In this document: piece by piece, positions 1 to 5,191 of the stretch | How positions within the stretch are numbered: position 1 is the stretch's first letter | Layout of the letters: each line of letters begins with the position of its first letter | Origin: Pseudomonadota bacterium | GTDB taxonomy: Bacteria; Pseudomonadota; Alphaproteobacteria; Rs-D84 | Direction of reading: 5' to 3' | DNA: 23,452 bases | NCBI GenBank assembly: GCA_009781955.1 | Contig: WQUT01000043.1 | Location: 1 to 23,452, forward strand | Position numbers and translations under genes: made by a program | The notes under the pieces: generated by a model | What the model was told of the DNA's origin: nothing | The model's input: the letters and a program-made list of their open reading frames with translations, nothing else | Database searches by the model: none

Positions 1-212
1 GGATGATTTTATACCGCGCGATGAAATCGGCGGGATTCCAGAATTACCCGGGCGAATGGTGGCACTGGTCATACGGCGATCGCGCCTGGGCCGCGTACAA
101 ACGCCGCCGAGCCGCCATTTTCGGCCGCACCGGTTGCAAAGACTATGTCATCACGCCGGACGAAATAAAATTGCTTGCCAAACACGGCATAAAGTTGAAT
201 GATGGGGAATAA
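1..212 (+). CDS. D-alanyl-D-alanine dipeptidase (VanX/DdpX family, peptidase M15D), C-terminal part
   Basis: This is the last 70 or so residues of a gene that begins before the window; the reading frame is open to the left edge. The segment NYPGEWWHWSYGDRAWA is the hallmark of VanX-type zinc dipeptidases, in which the E-W-W-H tetrad supplies the catalytic Glu and a zinc-binding His. The family hydrolyses D-Ala-D-Ala. In non-resistant bacteria this usually serves cell-wall dipeptide recycling rather than vancomycin resistance, and nothing here (no vanHA-type ligase or dehydrogenase) points to a resistance cluster. The protein ends with a short polar tail after the core. The stop codon lies 9 bases before the next start, so it may be co-transcribed with the lipoprotein at 222. 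The upstream metal ligands cannot be checked in this window. Confidence 0.85.
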   Translation, partial: MILYRAMKSAGFQNYPGEWWHWSYGDRAWAAYKRRRAAIFGRTGCKDYVITPDEIKLLAKHGIKLNDGE

Positions 213-221
213 GAAATTAAG

Positions 222-686
222 ATGAAAAAAATATCTTTGCTTTTTGCCGGTTGCCTGCTTGTGTCCGCGTGCGCGCTGCAGACCAAGGAACGCGGGTACA
301 TTTTCCCGGACGGCACCGACACCAAACTGGCCGCGGTGAAAACGACGGGCGATTTGGAACAGAGTTTCGGCAGCCCGGCGGCCAAGACGATATACGGAAA
401 ACCCGTGTGGATTTACTATGGCGCGGACGAGGGCTATCGCGGGCCGTTTCCGCTTACCTGGGACAATCGGCGCGTCCTGCTGGCATGGGTTGACCCGCCT
501 CCGCCTGGCGGCTACGGCGCGGCTGGTGGCCGCGTGATTCAGACAAAAATATTGAAAGATTCCGATCTGCCGAATGTGGATATCGTCGGCGGCGCGACGC
601 CGATACCGGCGGAAATCCGCCTGAACGCGTTCCAGGAACTGATAAACAACGTCGGCCGCTTTACCCCGTCGGGATTGGGACAATAA
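222..686 (+). CDS. BamE/SmpA-like outer-membrane lipoprotein
   Basis: A 154-residue protein. The first 17 residues form a lipoprotein signal with two Lys, a hydrophobic core and a lipobox V-S-A-C, predicting lipidation at Cys17. The mature part has the layout of the small BamE fold: a segment with GSPAAKTIYGKPVWIYYG (about residues 50-67) followed by a hydrophobic strand (VLLAWVD) and GRVIQTKIL. BamE is an accessory subunit of the outer-membrane beta-barrel assembly complex. The proline/glycine insert (PPPPGGYGAAGG, about residues 92-103) and the extra 40 C-terminal residues are unusual for BamE. The match is by pattern only, so a generic BamE-like lipoprotein is the safe call. It starts 9 bases after the dipeptidase and has no clear promoter of its own. 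Confidence 0.6.
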   Translation: MKKISLLFAGCLLVSACALQTKERGYIFPDGTDTKLAAVKTTGDLEQSFGSPAAKTIYGKPVWIYYGADEGYRGPFPLTWDNRRVLLAWVDPPPPGGYGAAGGRVIQTKILKDSDLPNVDIVGGATPIPAEIRLNAFQELINNVGRFTPSGLGQ

Positions 687-724
687 CTTTACATTACCTC
701 GCCCGAAACATCATTGCGGGCGTT

Positions 725-764
725 GGGCGACCCTCGTGTATGTCCAATACACGTCGGGTCGCCC
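725..764. repeat. Imperfect 40-bp palindrome downstream of the BamE-like gene
   Basis: The arms GGGCGACCC and GGGTCGCCC flank a second complementary pair (CGTGTAT / ATACACG) with one bulged base and a 5-base loop. There is no T-run, so a canonical terminator is unlikely on either strand. The sequence GGGCGACCC followed by a GTAT-containing loop recurs near 20036-20056, suggesting a family of dispersed palindromes. It could still act as a 3' stabilising hairpin for the mRNA of the gene ending at 686. Confidence 0.6.
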
Positions 765-830
765 GCCGCCCACAAGCATGCCTAATGAATGAAAATAGTT
801 TAAGCCTTTATGCCAGAATTTTTTTCACCC

Positions 831-859
831 TTGATTGAAAGACTGATTTAGTGTAAAAT
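831..859 (+). promoter_or_regulatory. Sigma-70-type promoter of the Cys-rich secreted protein gene
   Basis: TTGATT at 831-836 and TAAAAT at 854-859 are separated by exactly 17 bp. The ATG with a good ribosome site (884) lies 25 bases past the -10. The same TTGATT-N17-TAAAAT pair occurs at 15785-15813 before another secreted-protein gene. Confidence 0.75.
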
Positions 860-883
860 GGGAAAGAATATATGGAGAACTCC

Positions 884-1444
884 ATGAAAAGAATATTTGC
901 TATTTGCGGGTTGCTGTTTGCCGTCTGCGCCGGTGGCGCCGCGCATGCCGCGGATCAGAAACTGGTATCATGCGGCGAAGGGTTTTTGGTCGTGGCCAAG
1001 GGTAAATCATCCGACGGCCTGTCCCAGTATGAATGCCAAAAACTGTGGTGCCGCGACCTTGAAAATGGCAAGGCGATGGGCGCGGGGGACAAGGCGAACA
1101 TTGGATACAAGGCAACCAGCGGGCCGTATCCCGGGGTCGGCGACGCATCCGGAAAACATATCGCGTGCTTTGGCGACCGCAAATGGTGCGCCGGCGAAGC
1201 CGCGGGCGTTTGGAATCCGCAATTCGGCGCGTTTACGCGGGGCGGTTCTGATAACAATTCCTATATGTCAATTCAAAAGGGCGACTGCTTTGCCTGGCAA
1301 ATGCAGAAACCGGTCTGCACGGGCGATAACGAGTCCGCCATCATGCAGGACGGCCAGTGGGTCTGCGCGACCGCTGAAACCGCGGCCAGCAATGTTCGCG
1401 CTTCGGCAATACGGCGAACCGGCGCGGTCAGGGTGACAAGATAA
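884..1444 (+). CDS. Secreted cysteine-rich protein of unknown function
   Basis: A 186-residue protein with a Sec signal peptide (MKRIFAICGLLFAVCAGGAAHA, cleavage after residue 22). The mature protein has eight cysteines, in contexts such as VSCGEG, YECQK, LWCRD, IACFG, KWCAG, GDCFAW, PVCTG and WVCAT. The even number and paired spacing suggest disulphide bonds in the periplasm or outside the cell. I recognise no family. The start at 884 is preferred over the in-frame ATG at 872 because GGAG at 874-877 is ideally placed for 884, while 872 has no ribosome site. It is a single-gene unit with a clear promoter at 831-859 and a terminator at 1445-1468. The basic C-terminal tail (RASAIRRTGAVRVTR) is Cys-free and probably disordered. 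Confidence 0.85.
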   Translation: MKRIFAICGLLFAVCAGGAAHAADQKLVSCGEGFLVVAKGKSSDGLSQYECQKLWCRDLENGKAMGAGDKANIGYKATSGPYPGVGDASGKHIACFGDRKWCAGEAAGVWNPQFGAFTRGGSDNNSYMSIQKGDCFAWQMQKPVCTGDNESAIMQDGQWVCATAETAASNVRASAIRRTGAVRVTR

Positions 1445-1468
1445 AAAACGCCGCTAAAGCGGCGTTTT
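1445..1468 (+). terminator. Rho-independent terminator of the Cys-rich secreted protein gene
   Basis: A-rich base, then CGCCGC, loop TAAA, GCGGCG and TTTT, immediately after the stop codon. The symmetric A and T runs would let it work in both directions, but only the + strand has a gene ending here. Confidence 0.9.
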
Positions 1469-1540
1469 ATCTTGCAGGGGCGCATTCCCCCGGGCCCCGA
1501 CGACAAGCGAAGCGCGCCGTTGGGTGGGTCTTGCGCCCCA

Positions 1541-1588
1541 TGATTTGTGCCCCCACGAAAGGGCGCAATCATGCGCCCCCACAAATCA
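1541..1588. repeat. Nested intergenic palindrome before cdnL
   Basis: Outer arms TGATTTGTG (1541-1549) and CACAAATCA (1580-1588) are perfect 9-bp complements. Inside lies a second hairpin GGGCGC-aatcat-GCGCCC (1561-1578). The string TGCCCCCACGAAA resembles TGCCCCTACGAAA beside the palindrome at 12158-12184, so the two may belong to one dispersed family. The remaining bases between 1469 and 1541 are GC-rich with no gene that I can see. Confidence 0.6.
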
Positions 1589-1597
1589 CTAGTTTTC

Positions 1598-1626
1598 TTG
1601 AATTTCCACTAATTCTATGATACAAT
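1598..1626 (+). promoter_or_regulatory. Sigma-70-type promoter of cdnL
   Basis: TTGAAT at 1598-1603 and TACAAT at 1621-1626 with a 17-bp spacer. The ribosome site AAAGGG (1654-1659) and ATG (1666) follow, leaving a leader of about 33 bases. Confidence 0.75.
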
Positions 1627-1665
1627 GCCCTTTATAGAGGGAATGCAACCATAAAAGGGTTTGCT

Positions 1666-2226
1666 ATGCCGGCAAAAAAATTGGAATTCAAGAACGGCCA
1701 GTATGTCGTTTACCCCACCCAAGGCGTGGGCAAGATCGTGCGTATAGAGCAACAAGTTATCGGCGGCCAGAAAATGTCGCTGGTGGTCATAGATTTTGAA
1801 CGGAACCACATGACGCTGCGCGTGCCGCTGGAACGGGCAGAGGTCTCGGGCCTGCGCCCGCTGGTGTCCGCCAAGAAAATGAACGACGCGATAGAAAGCG
1901 CCAAGGGCAAGGCCGGCGCAAAGCGCATGATCTGGTCGCGCCGCGCGGCCGTTTACGAAGAAAACATAAATTCCGGCGATCCCATGAAACTGGCAGAGGT
2001 CGTGCGCGACCTGCAACGCCGCGACGCGGCGGACGTGATGACTTTCTCGGGGCGCCAGTTGTATCTGCGCGCGCTGGAACGCATGGCCCAGGAATTCGCC
2101 ATATTAAACAAGATAGATATAGAAGAAGCGTCAGTAAAGATTGAAGACCTGCTGGGCGTGCCGAAAGAAATAGACCTGAACGCGGTAGAGGAAGAAGAGG
2201 AAGACGAACCGGAAGAAGAAACGTAA
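1666..2226 (+). CDS. cdnL: CarD/CdnL-family RNA polymerase-binding transcription regulator
   Basis: A 186-residue protein of the CdnL/CarD family, which stabilises the promoter open complex by binding the RNA polymerase beta subunit and the upstream edge of the bubble. It is often required for rRNA and housekeeping transcription in Alphaproteobacteria. The N-terminal RNA-polymerase-interaction domain (about 8-65) shows the typical start FKNGQYVVYPTQGVGKI. The all-helical C-terminal domain (about 70-165) contains the conserved WSRRAAVYEENINSGDP and LYLRALERMAQEFA segments. The very acidic tail (EEEEEDEPEEE) is longer than in many relatives and probably disordered. The gene has its own promoter (1598-1626), a good ribosome site 6 bases before ATG, and shares a bidirectional terminator (2225-2250) with the convergent ssb. 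Family assignment is firm. Confidence 0.95.
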   Translation: MPAKKLEFKNGQYVVYPTQGVGKIVRIEQQVIGGQKMSLVVIDFERNHMTLRVPLERAEVSGLRPLVSAKKMNDAIESAKGKAGAKRMIWSRRAAVYEENINSGDPMKLAEVVRDLQRRDAADVMTFSGRQLYLRALERMAQEFAILNKIDIEEASVKIEDLLGVPKEIDLNAVEEEEEDEPEEET

Positions 2227-2250
2227 AAACGCGGCTTTTGCCGCGTTTTT
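2225..2250. terminator. Bidirectional terminator between cdnL and ssb
   Basis: AAAAACGCGGC, loop TTTT, GCCGCGTTTTT. Both strands present a hairpin followed by T residues. It overlaps the cdnL stop codon and abuts the ssb stop codon, so the two convergent genes share it with almost no spare sequence. Confidence 0.9.
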
Positions 2251-2729
2251 CAGAATGGAATATCGTCGCCGATTTGTTCCACGGATATTTCTTCGCGTTG
2301 CGGCGCGGCCGACGGGCCGGATGACGGCGCGGCGTAATTTCCCTCGCCATAGTTTCCGCCGTCGGATAGCGGTTTTCCCCCGCCCAGGATTATCATTGTC
2401 GCGCCCATGTTCAGGACGACCTCGGTCGTATAAACCTCCGCGCCTTGCTGATTCTGGTATTTGCGCGTGCGCAGCGTTCCCTCCACGTATAATTTGGTCC
2501 CTTTCTGCAACATACGCTCGGCCACTTCCACCAGGTTCGGCTGGAAAATCACGACGCGGTGCCATTCGGTTTGCTCGCGCTTTTCGCCGGTCATTTTGTC
2601 TTTCCATTGCTCGCTGGTGGCCAGAGAGAAAGTCGCGACCTTGGCCCCAGACTGCATGGTGCGCACGACCGGATCGCCGCCCAGATTGCCCAGCAACGTT
2701 ACCTTGTTCAAACTTCCTATGGATGCCAT
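2250..2729 (-). CDS. ssb: Single-stranded DNA-binding protein
   Basis: A 159-residue SSB, a usual bacterial length. The OB-fold (about 1-112) opens with SLNKVTLLGNLGGDPVVRTM and contains the conserved W-x-R region TEWHRVVIF and the strand KLYVEGTLRTRKYQ. A short Gly/Ser/Pro linker leads to the acidic tip GDDIPF, which in this family docks replication and repair partners (exonuclease I, PriA, RecO, DNA polymerase III chi). SSB coats single-stranded DNA as a tetramer. The start is supported by AGGAAAGGAT just upstream, and a promoter is visible at 2759-2787. The linker is short compared with E. coli. It is a monocistronic unit. Confidence 0.97.
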   Translation of the reverse strand: MASIGSLNKVTLLGNLGGDPVVRTMQSGAKVATFSLATSEQWKDKMTGEKREQTEWHRVVIFQPNLVEVAERMLQKGTKLYVEGTLRTRKYQNQQGAEVYTTEVVLNMGATMIILGGGKPLSDGGNYGEGNYAAPSSGPSAAPQREEISVEQIGDDIPF

Positions 2730-2758
2730 TTGTATATCCTTTCCTTTGTCTTCCTTGG

Positions 2759-2787
2759 ATTAGAGCGCATTTATTCCGCAAAAGCAA
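2759..2787 (-). promoter_or_regulatory. ssb: Promoter of ssb
   Basis: Read on the minus strand: TTGCTT (2787-2782), a 17-bp spacer, then TCTAAT (2764-2759). The ATG is about 30 bases downstream, preceded by AGGAAAGG. Confidence 0.65.
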
Positions 2788-2800
2788 GGGAAAAGTAATT

Positions 2801-2900
2801 GGTGGCTGGTGACTCGTGTTGGTGGTTGTTGATGGTGGCCGGAGATTTTTACCAGTCACCAACCACCAGCACCAACCACCAGCCACCAGCACCAGTCACC
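2801..2900. repeat. Paired-arm degenerate repeat, copy A
   Basis: The G-rich left arm (2801-2840, words such as GGTGGCTGGTGACTCG) is followed by a short core, then a C-rich right arm (2851-2900, ACCAACCACCAGCACC and so on) that is roughly complementary to the left. The outer bases GGTGGCTGGTGACT and AGTCACC face each other as inverted repeats. It lies between ssb and the small membrane protein gene, both on the minus strand. The right arm supplies the TGA stop codon of the latter. Confidence 0.9.
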
Positions 2901-3123
2901 CTTTCTTCTTTTCCGGCGCGGTCGCCAGATACAGGCCGTATACATATCCGATGACTGTCCAGCCGAACAGCCACGACGCGGCGCGGACGCGCACGGCGGT
3001 GGTCGCATCTTTCTTGTTCTTTTCCGCCAGCCAGGCAGGCGCGAAAAATATGCAAATCATCACGCACGCCGCGATGATGTATTTGGCGGCGACCCTTAAA
3101 GCAAAAAAATCAATATTCGGCAA
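2896..3123 (-). CDS. Small two-helix membrane protein, unknown function
   Basis: A 75-residue protein with two hydrophobic segments (about residues 10-28, VAAKYIIAACVMICIFFAPAW, and about 50-67, WLFGWTVIGYVYGLYLA) separated by a charged loop. It is probably an inner-membrane protein. The TTG at 3123 is chosen because AAAGGAACGGAAG stands just before it and a promoter (3145-3173) places the transcript start close upstream. A longer reading from TTG 3195 would begin upstream of that promoter. The stop codon and last residues (PEKKKG) abut the repeat copy A, whose arm provides the TGA, so the original C-terminus may have been longer. I do not recognise a family. Confidence 0.6.
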   Translation of the reverse strand: MPNIDFFALRVAAKYIIAACVMICIFFAPAWLAEKNKKDATTAVRVRAASWLFGWTVIGYVYGLYLATAPEKKKG

Positions 3124-3144
3124 AACTTCCGTTCCTTTGCCCGG

Positions 3145-3173
3145 ATTAAAGCGAAAATAAGAAAATAATGCAA
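3145..3173 (-). promoter_or_regulatory. Promoter of the small membrane protein gene
   Basis: On the minus strand, TTGCAT (3173-3168), a 17-bp spacer, and TTTAAT (3150-3145). It lies back to back with the + promoter at 3189-3217, so this 70-bp region drives two divergent small genes. Confidence 0.6.
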
Positions 3174-3188
3174 GAGTATAAACCCTGG

Positions 3189-3217
3189 TTGACAAATCAT
3201 AAGAAACGCATTAAAAT
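3189..3217 (+). promoter_or_regulatory. Near-consensus promoter of the small Cys-rich protein gene
   Basis: TTGACA (3189-3194) and TAAAAT (3212-3217) with a 17-bp spacer. The ribosome site and ATG (3240) follow within 23 bases. Confidence 0.8.
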
Positions 3218-3239
3218 AAAAATGAAAAAGGAGTTTCCG

Positions 3240-3428
3240 ATGAACTTTAACAAAGCAATAACAGTGAGCGCGGCAAGACTAAATTTTCTTTATAATTTAC
3301 AAAAGGAATTGCCTGGGGTTACGGGATATTTAGCTGAAAGGTGCGTGAACTGCAGATATAAAGATATCTGTAGGCCAGGCTTTGATTGTCCATATGAAAG
3401 CGTCTTTAACGGAGCGCGCGTGCGCTGA
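3240..3428 (+). CDS. Small cysteine-rich cytoplasmic protein, unknown function
   Basis: A 62-residue protein with a strong promoter, AAAAAGGAG six bases before ATG, and a terminator (3501-3526), so it is very likely expressed. The N-terminal half is a predicted helix (AARLNFLYNLQKEL). The C-terminal half holds four cysteines in the pattern C-x2-C-x5-C-x5-C within ERCVNCRYKDICRPGFDC, which could bind zinc or an iron-sulphur cluster. There is no signal peptide. Base composition is clearly more AT-rich than in the neighbours, which may mean horizontal acquisition or a small regulatory role. The reading frame extends upstream to 3168, but that part covers the promoter. No family recognised. Confidence 0.7.
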   Translation: MNFNKAITVSAARLNFLYNLQKELPGVTGYLAERCVNCRYKDICRPGFDCPYESVFNGARVR

Positions 3429-3500
3429 TTGAAACAACGACAATATGCAAATTGATGAAGTAAAACTTAATATGAAAAATTAAGTAAATCTTGAATCAAA

Positions 3501-3526
3501 TAAAATCCCGCAAAAGCGGGATTTTA
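3501..3526. terminator. Bidirectional terminator between the small Cys-rich gene and eno
   Basis: TAAAATCCCGC, loop AAAA, GCGGGATTTTA: an 11-bp perfect stem with A and T flanks on both sides. It serves the + gene ending at 3428 and the minus gene eno ending at 3553. Confidence 0.92.
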
Positions 3527-3552
3527 TGTTATTTATATTCATATGTCATTAT

Positions 3553-4920
3553 TCATATGCCATACTTCGCTTTGGCCCCCAGCTCTTCCTCTATCCGCAG
3601 CAACTGGTTGTATTTCGCCATGCGGTCGGTGCGGGACATGGAGCCGGTCTTGATTTGTCCGGCGTTTGTCGCGACCGCCAGGTCGGCGATGGTCGTGTCT
3701 TCGGTTTCGCCGGAACGGTGCGATATGATAACGCCATATTTTGCATCTTGGGCCATTTTTATGGTGGTCAGGGTTTCGGAGAGCGTTCCAATCTGGTTCA
3801 CCTTGATCAATATCGCGTTCGCGATGCGCCCGTCAATACCGCGCTTTAACCGTTCCGGATTGGTCACGAACAGGTCGTCGCCCACCAGCTGAATCCGCCC
3901 GCCGATTTTTTCGGTCAGCAGTTTCCATCCGTCCCAGTCATCTTCAGAGAGGCCGTCTTCTATGGATATAATCGGATATTCTGTAATCAGTTTCTCGTAA
4001 AATTCCACCATTTGCGCGGATGATAATTTTTTCCCTTCAAATTCATACGCGCCGTTTTTATAGAACTCGCTGGCCGCGACGTCCATTCCGAATGAAATAT
4101 CGCCGCCCGGCCGATATCCCGCGGCCGCAACCGCCGCGACTATGGCGTCCAGCGCCTCGGCCGTGCTGTTGAAATTCGGTGCGAATCCGCCTTCATCGCC
4201 GACATTCGTGGAATGCCCGCCTTTTTTCAGAATTGATTTCAGGTGTGCGAAAACCTCGGCCCCCATGCGCACGGCATCCGATTCGATCTTTGCGCCGGTG
4301 GGAATAATCATAAATTCCTGGGCATCCAGTCCGTTGTCGGCATGCGCGCCGCCATTAATGATATTCATCATGGGGCGGGGAAGAACGTGATTCTCCCCCC
4401 TCTTGGGGGGGAGTGCCGAGCGGAGCGAGGCGAGGGGGGGCTCGCTTTGCGAGCCCAAGCCCCCCCCAGTCACAGCTTCGCTGTGACAGCCCCCCCCAAG
4501 AGGGGTGGCAATTAAATCCCGCAGATGCTGATACAGCGGAACGCCTTTCTGTTTGGCGCACGCATGGGCCGCGGCCATTGATACGGCGAGTATCGCGTTC
4601 GCGCCCAGCTTTGATTTATTGGGCGTGCCGTCCAGCGCAATCATTTTGTTGTCGGTCGCGGCCTGGTCGCGCGCATCCATGCCGACGATCGCGGGCGCGA
4701 TGATTTCGTTTACATTTTTAACCGCTTTTGTAACGCCTTTGCCGCCGAACGCCGCGCCGCCATCGCGTAGCTCCAGTGCCTCGTGGCTGCCCGTGCTCGC
4801 GCCGCTTGGCACGGCCGCGCGGCCGATTGCGCCGCCCGTCAAAGTTATATCGCATTCGGTGGTCGGATTCCCGCGGCTGTCCATAATTTGCCGCGCATGG
4901 ATGTTTTTTATCTCAAACAT
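3553..4920 (-). CDS. eno: Enolase (phosphopyruvate hydratase) with an in-frame palindromic-element insertion
   Basis: Enolase interconverts 2-phosphoglycerate and phosphoenolpyruvate in glycolysis. The expected motifs are present in order: the N-terminal RQIMDSRGNPT, the mobile loop VPSGASTGSHEA, MNIINGGAHADN, NVGDEGGFAPN, the metal-binding SIEDGLSEDDW and GDDLFVTN, the catalytic Lys in LIKVNQIGTL, and SHRSGETEDT. At 455 residues it is about 30 longer than usual (about 425-430). The excess lies in one block, roughly residues 141-179, between LIATP and PRPMMNIINGG, rich in Gly, Ser and Pro. It is encoded by a palindromic element (4393-4508). The site is the linker between the N-terminal cap domain and the barrel, where extra residues could be tolerated. 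The start is fixed by AGGGAG 7 bases upstream and a promoter at 4948-4974. A longer reading to 4974 would cover the promoter. Confidence 0.96.
   Translation of the reverse strand: MFEIKNIHARQIMDSRGNPTTECDITLTGGAIGRAAVPSGASTGSHEALELRDGGAAFGGKGVTKAVKNVNEIIAPAIVGMDARDQAATDNKMIALDGTPNKSKLGANAILAVSMAAAHACAKQKGVPLYQHLRDLIATPLGGGCHSEAVTGGGLGSQSEPPLASLRSALPPKRGENHVLPRPMMNIINGGAHADNGLDAQEFMIIPTGAKIESDAVRMGAEVFAHLKSILKKGGHSTNVGDEGGFAPNFNSTAEALDAIVAAVAAAGYRPGGDISFGMDVAASEFYKNGAYEFEGKKLSSAQMVEFYEKLITEYPIISIEDGLSEDDWDGWKLLTEKIGGRIQLVGDDLFVTNPERLKRGIDGRIANAILIKVNQIGTLSETLTTIKMAQDAKYGVIISHRSGETEDTTIADLAVATNAGQIKTGSMSRTDRMAKYNQLLRIEEELGAKAKYGI
4393..4508. repeat. Palindromic element inserted in frame in eno
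   Basis: Terminal inverted repeats of 14 bp are perfect: CCCCTCTTGGGGGG (4397-4410) and CCCCCCAAGAGGGG (4492-4505). Inside are two perfect 8-bp hairpins, GGGCTCGC-ttt-GCGAGCCC (4438-4456) and GTCACAGC-ttc-GCTGTGAC (4469-4487). The whole is GC-rich, keeps the enolase frame open and codes for a low-complexity Gly/Ser/Pro peptide. There is no transposase gene, so it would have to be non-autonomous. Confidence 0.85.
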
Positions 4921-4947
4921 ATTTTTTCTCCCTATGTGCGGATTGAT

Positions 4948-4974
4948 ATTATAGATTTTGCTGATATGTGTCAA
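4948..4974 (-). promoter_or_regulatory. eno: Promoter of eno
   Basis: On the minus strand, a consensus TTGACA (4974-4969) and a consensus TATAAT (4953-4948) are 15 bp apart. Shifting the -10 by two bases to TAATAT gives a 17-bp spacer. The leader to ATG 4920 is about 20 bases. Confidence 0.7.
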
Positions 4975-4982
4975 TGTCGTTG

Positions 4983-5106
4983 TTCGTGCTGGCTGGTGGC
5001 TGGTGCTGGTGACTCGTGCTGGTGGCTGGTAGTTTTGATTTAACTAAATCTCACCAACCACCAGCACCAACCACCAGCCACCAACCACCAGCCACCAGCC
5101 AGCACG
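4983..5106. repeat. Paired-arm degenerate repeat, copy B
   Basis: Left arm 4983-5031 (TTCGTGCTGGCTGGTGG and following words), AT-rich core AGTTTTGATTTAACTAAATC, right arm 5052-5106 (ACCAACCACCAGCACC and so on, ending CCAGCCAGCACG). It occupies nearly the whole region between the divergent eno and autotransporter genes, so here it cannot be a terminator for either of them. Confidence 0.9.
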
Positions 5107-5141
5107 CTATGAAAATAATCTCTTTCATATAGTTTTTTCGC

Positions 5142-5180
5142 TTTTTTAGGGGACTCATTTTTGATATAATGCAATATAAT
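5142..5180 (+). promoter_or_regulatory. Probable promoter of the autotransporter gene
   Basis: Two TATAAT hexamers stand in tandem, at 5165-5170 and 5175-5180, just before the ribosome site GGAGAGG (5183-5189). The best -35 is a poor T-run (5142-5147), 17 bp from the first TATAAT. The second hexamer leaves too short a leader for normal initiation, so the first is favoured. Confidence 0.5.
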
Positions 5181-5191
5181 TTGGAGAGGTA

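Noticed and set aside
1..212. Vancomycin resistance locus
   Set aside because: Only a VanX-family dipeptidase end is seen, with no ligase, dehydrogenase or sensor genes; cell-wall recycling is more likely.
2131..2892. A 253-codon minus-strand frame overlapping ssb
   Set aside because: It reads ssb in the wrong frame and the repeat copy A; the ssb frame has conserved motifs and ribosome site.
2801..2900. CRISPR array
   Set aside because: The words are degenerate, 6-7 bases long and adjacent without unique spacers, and there are no cas genes.
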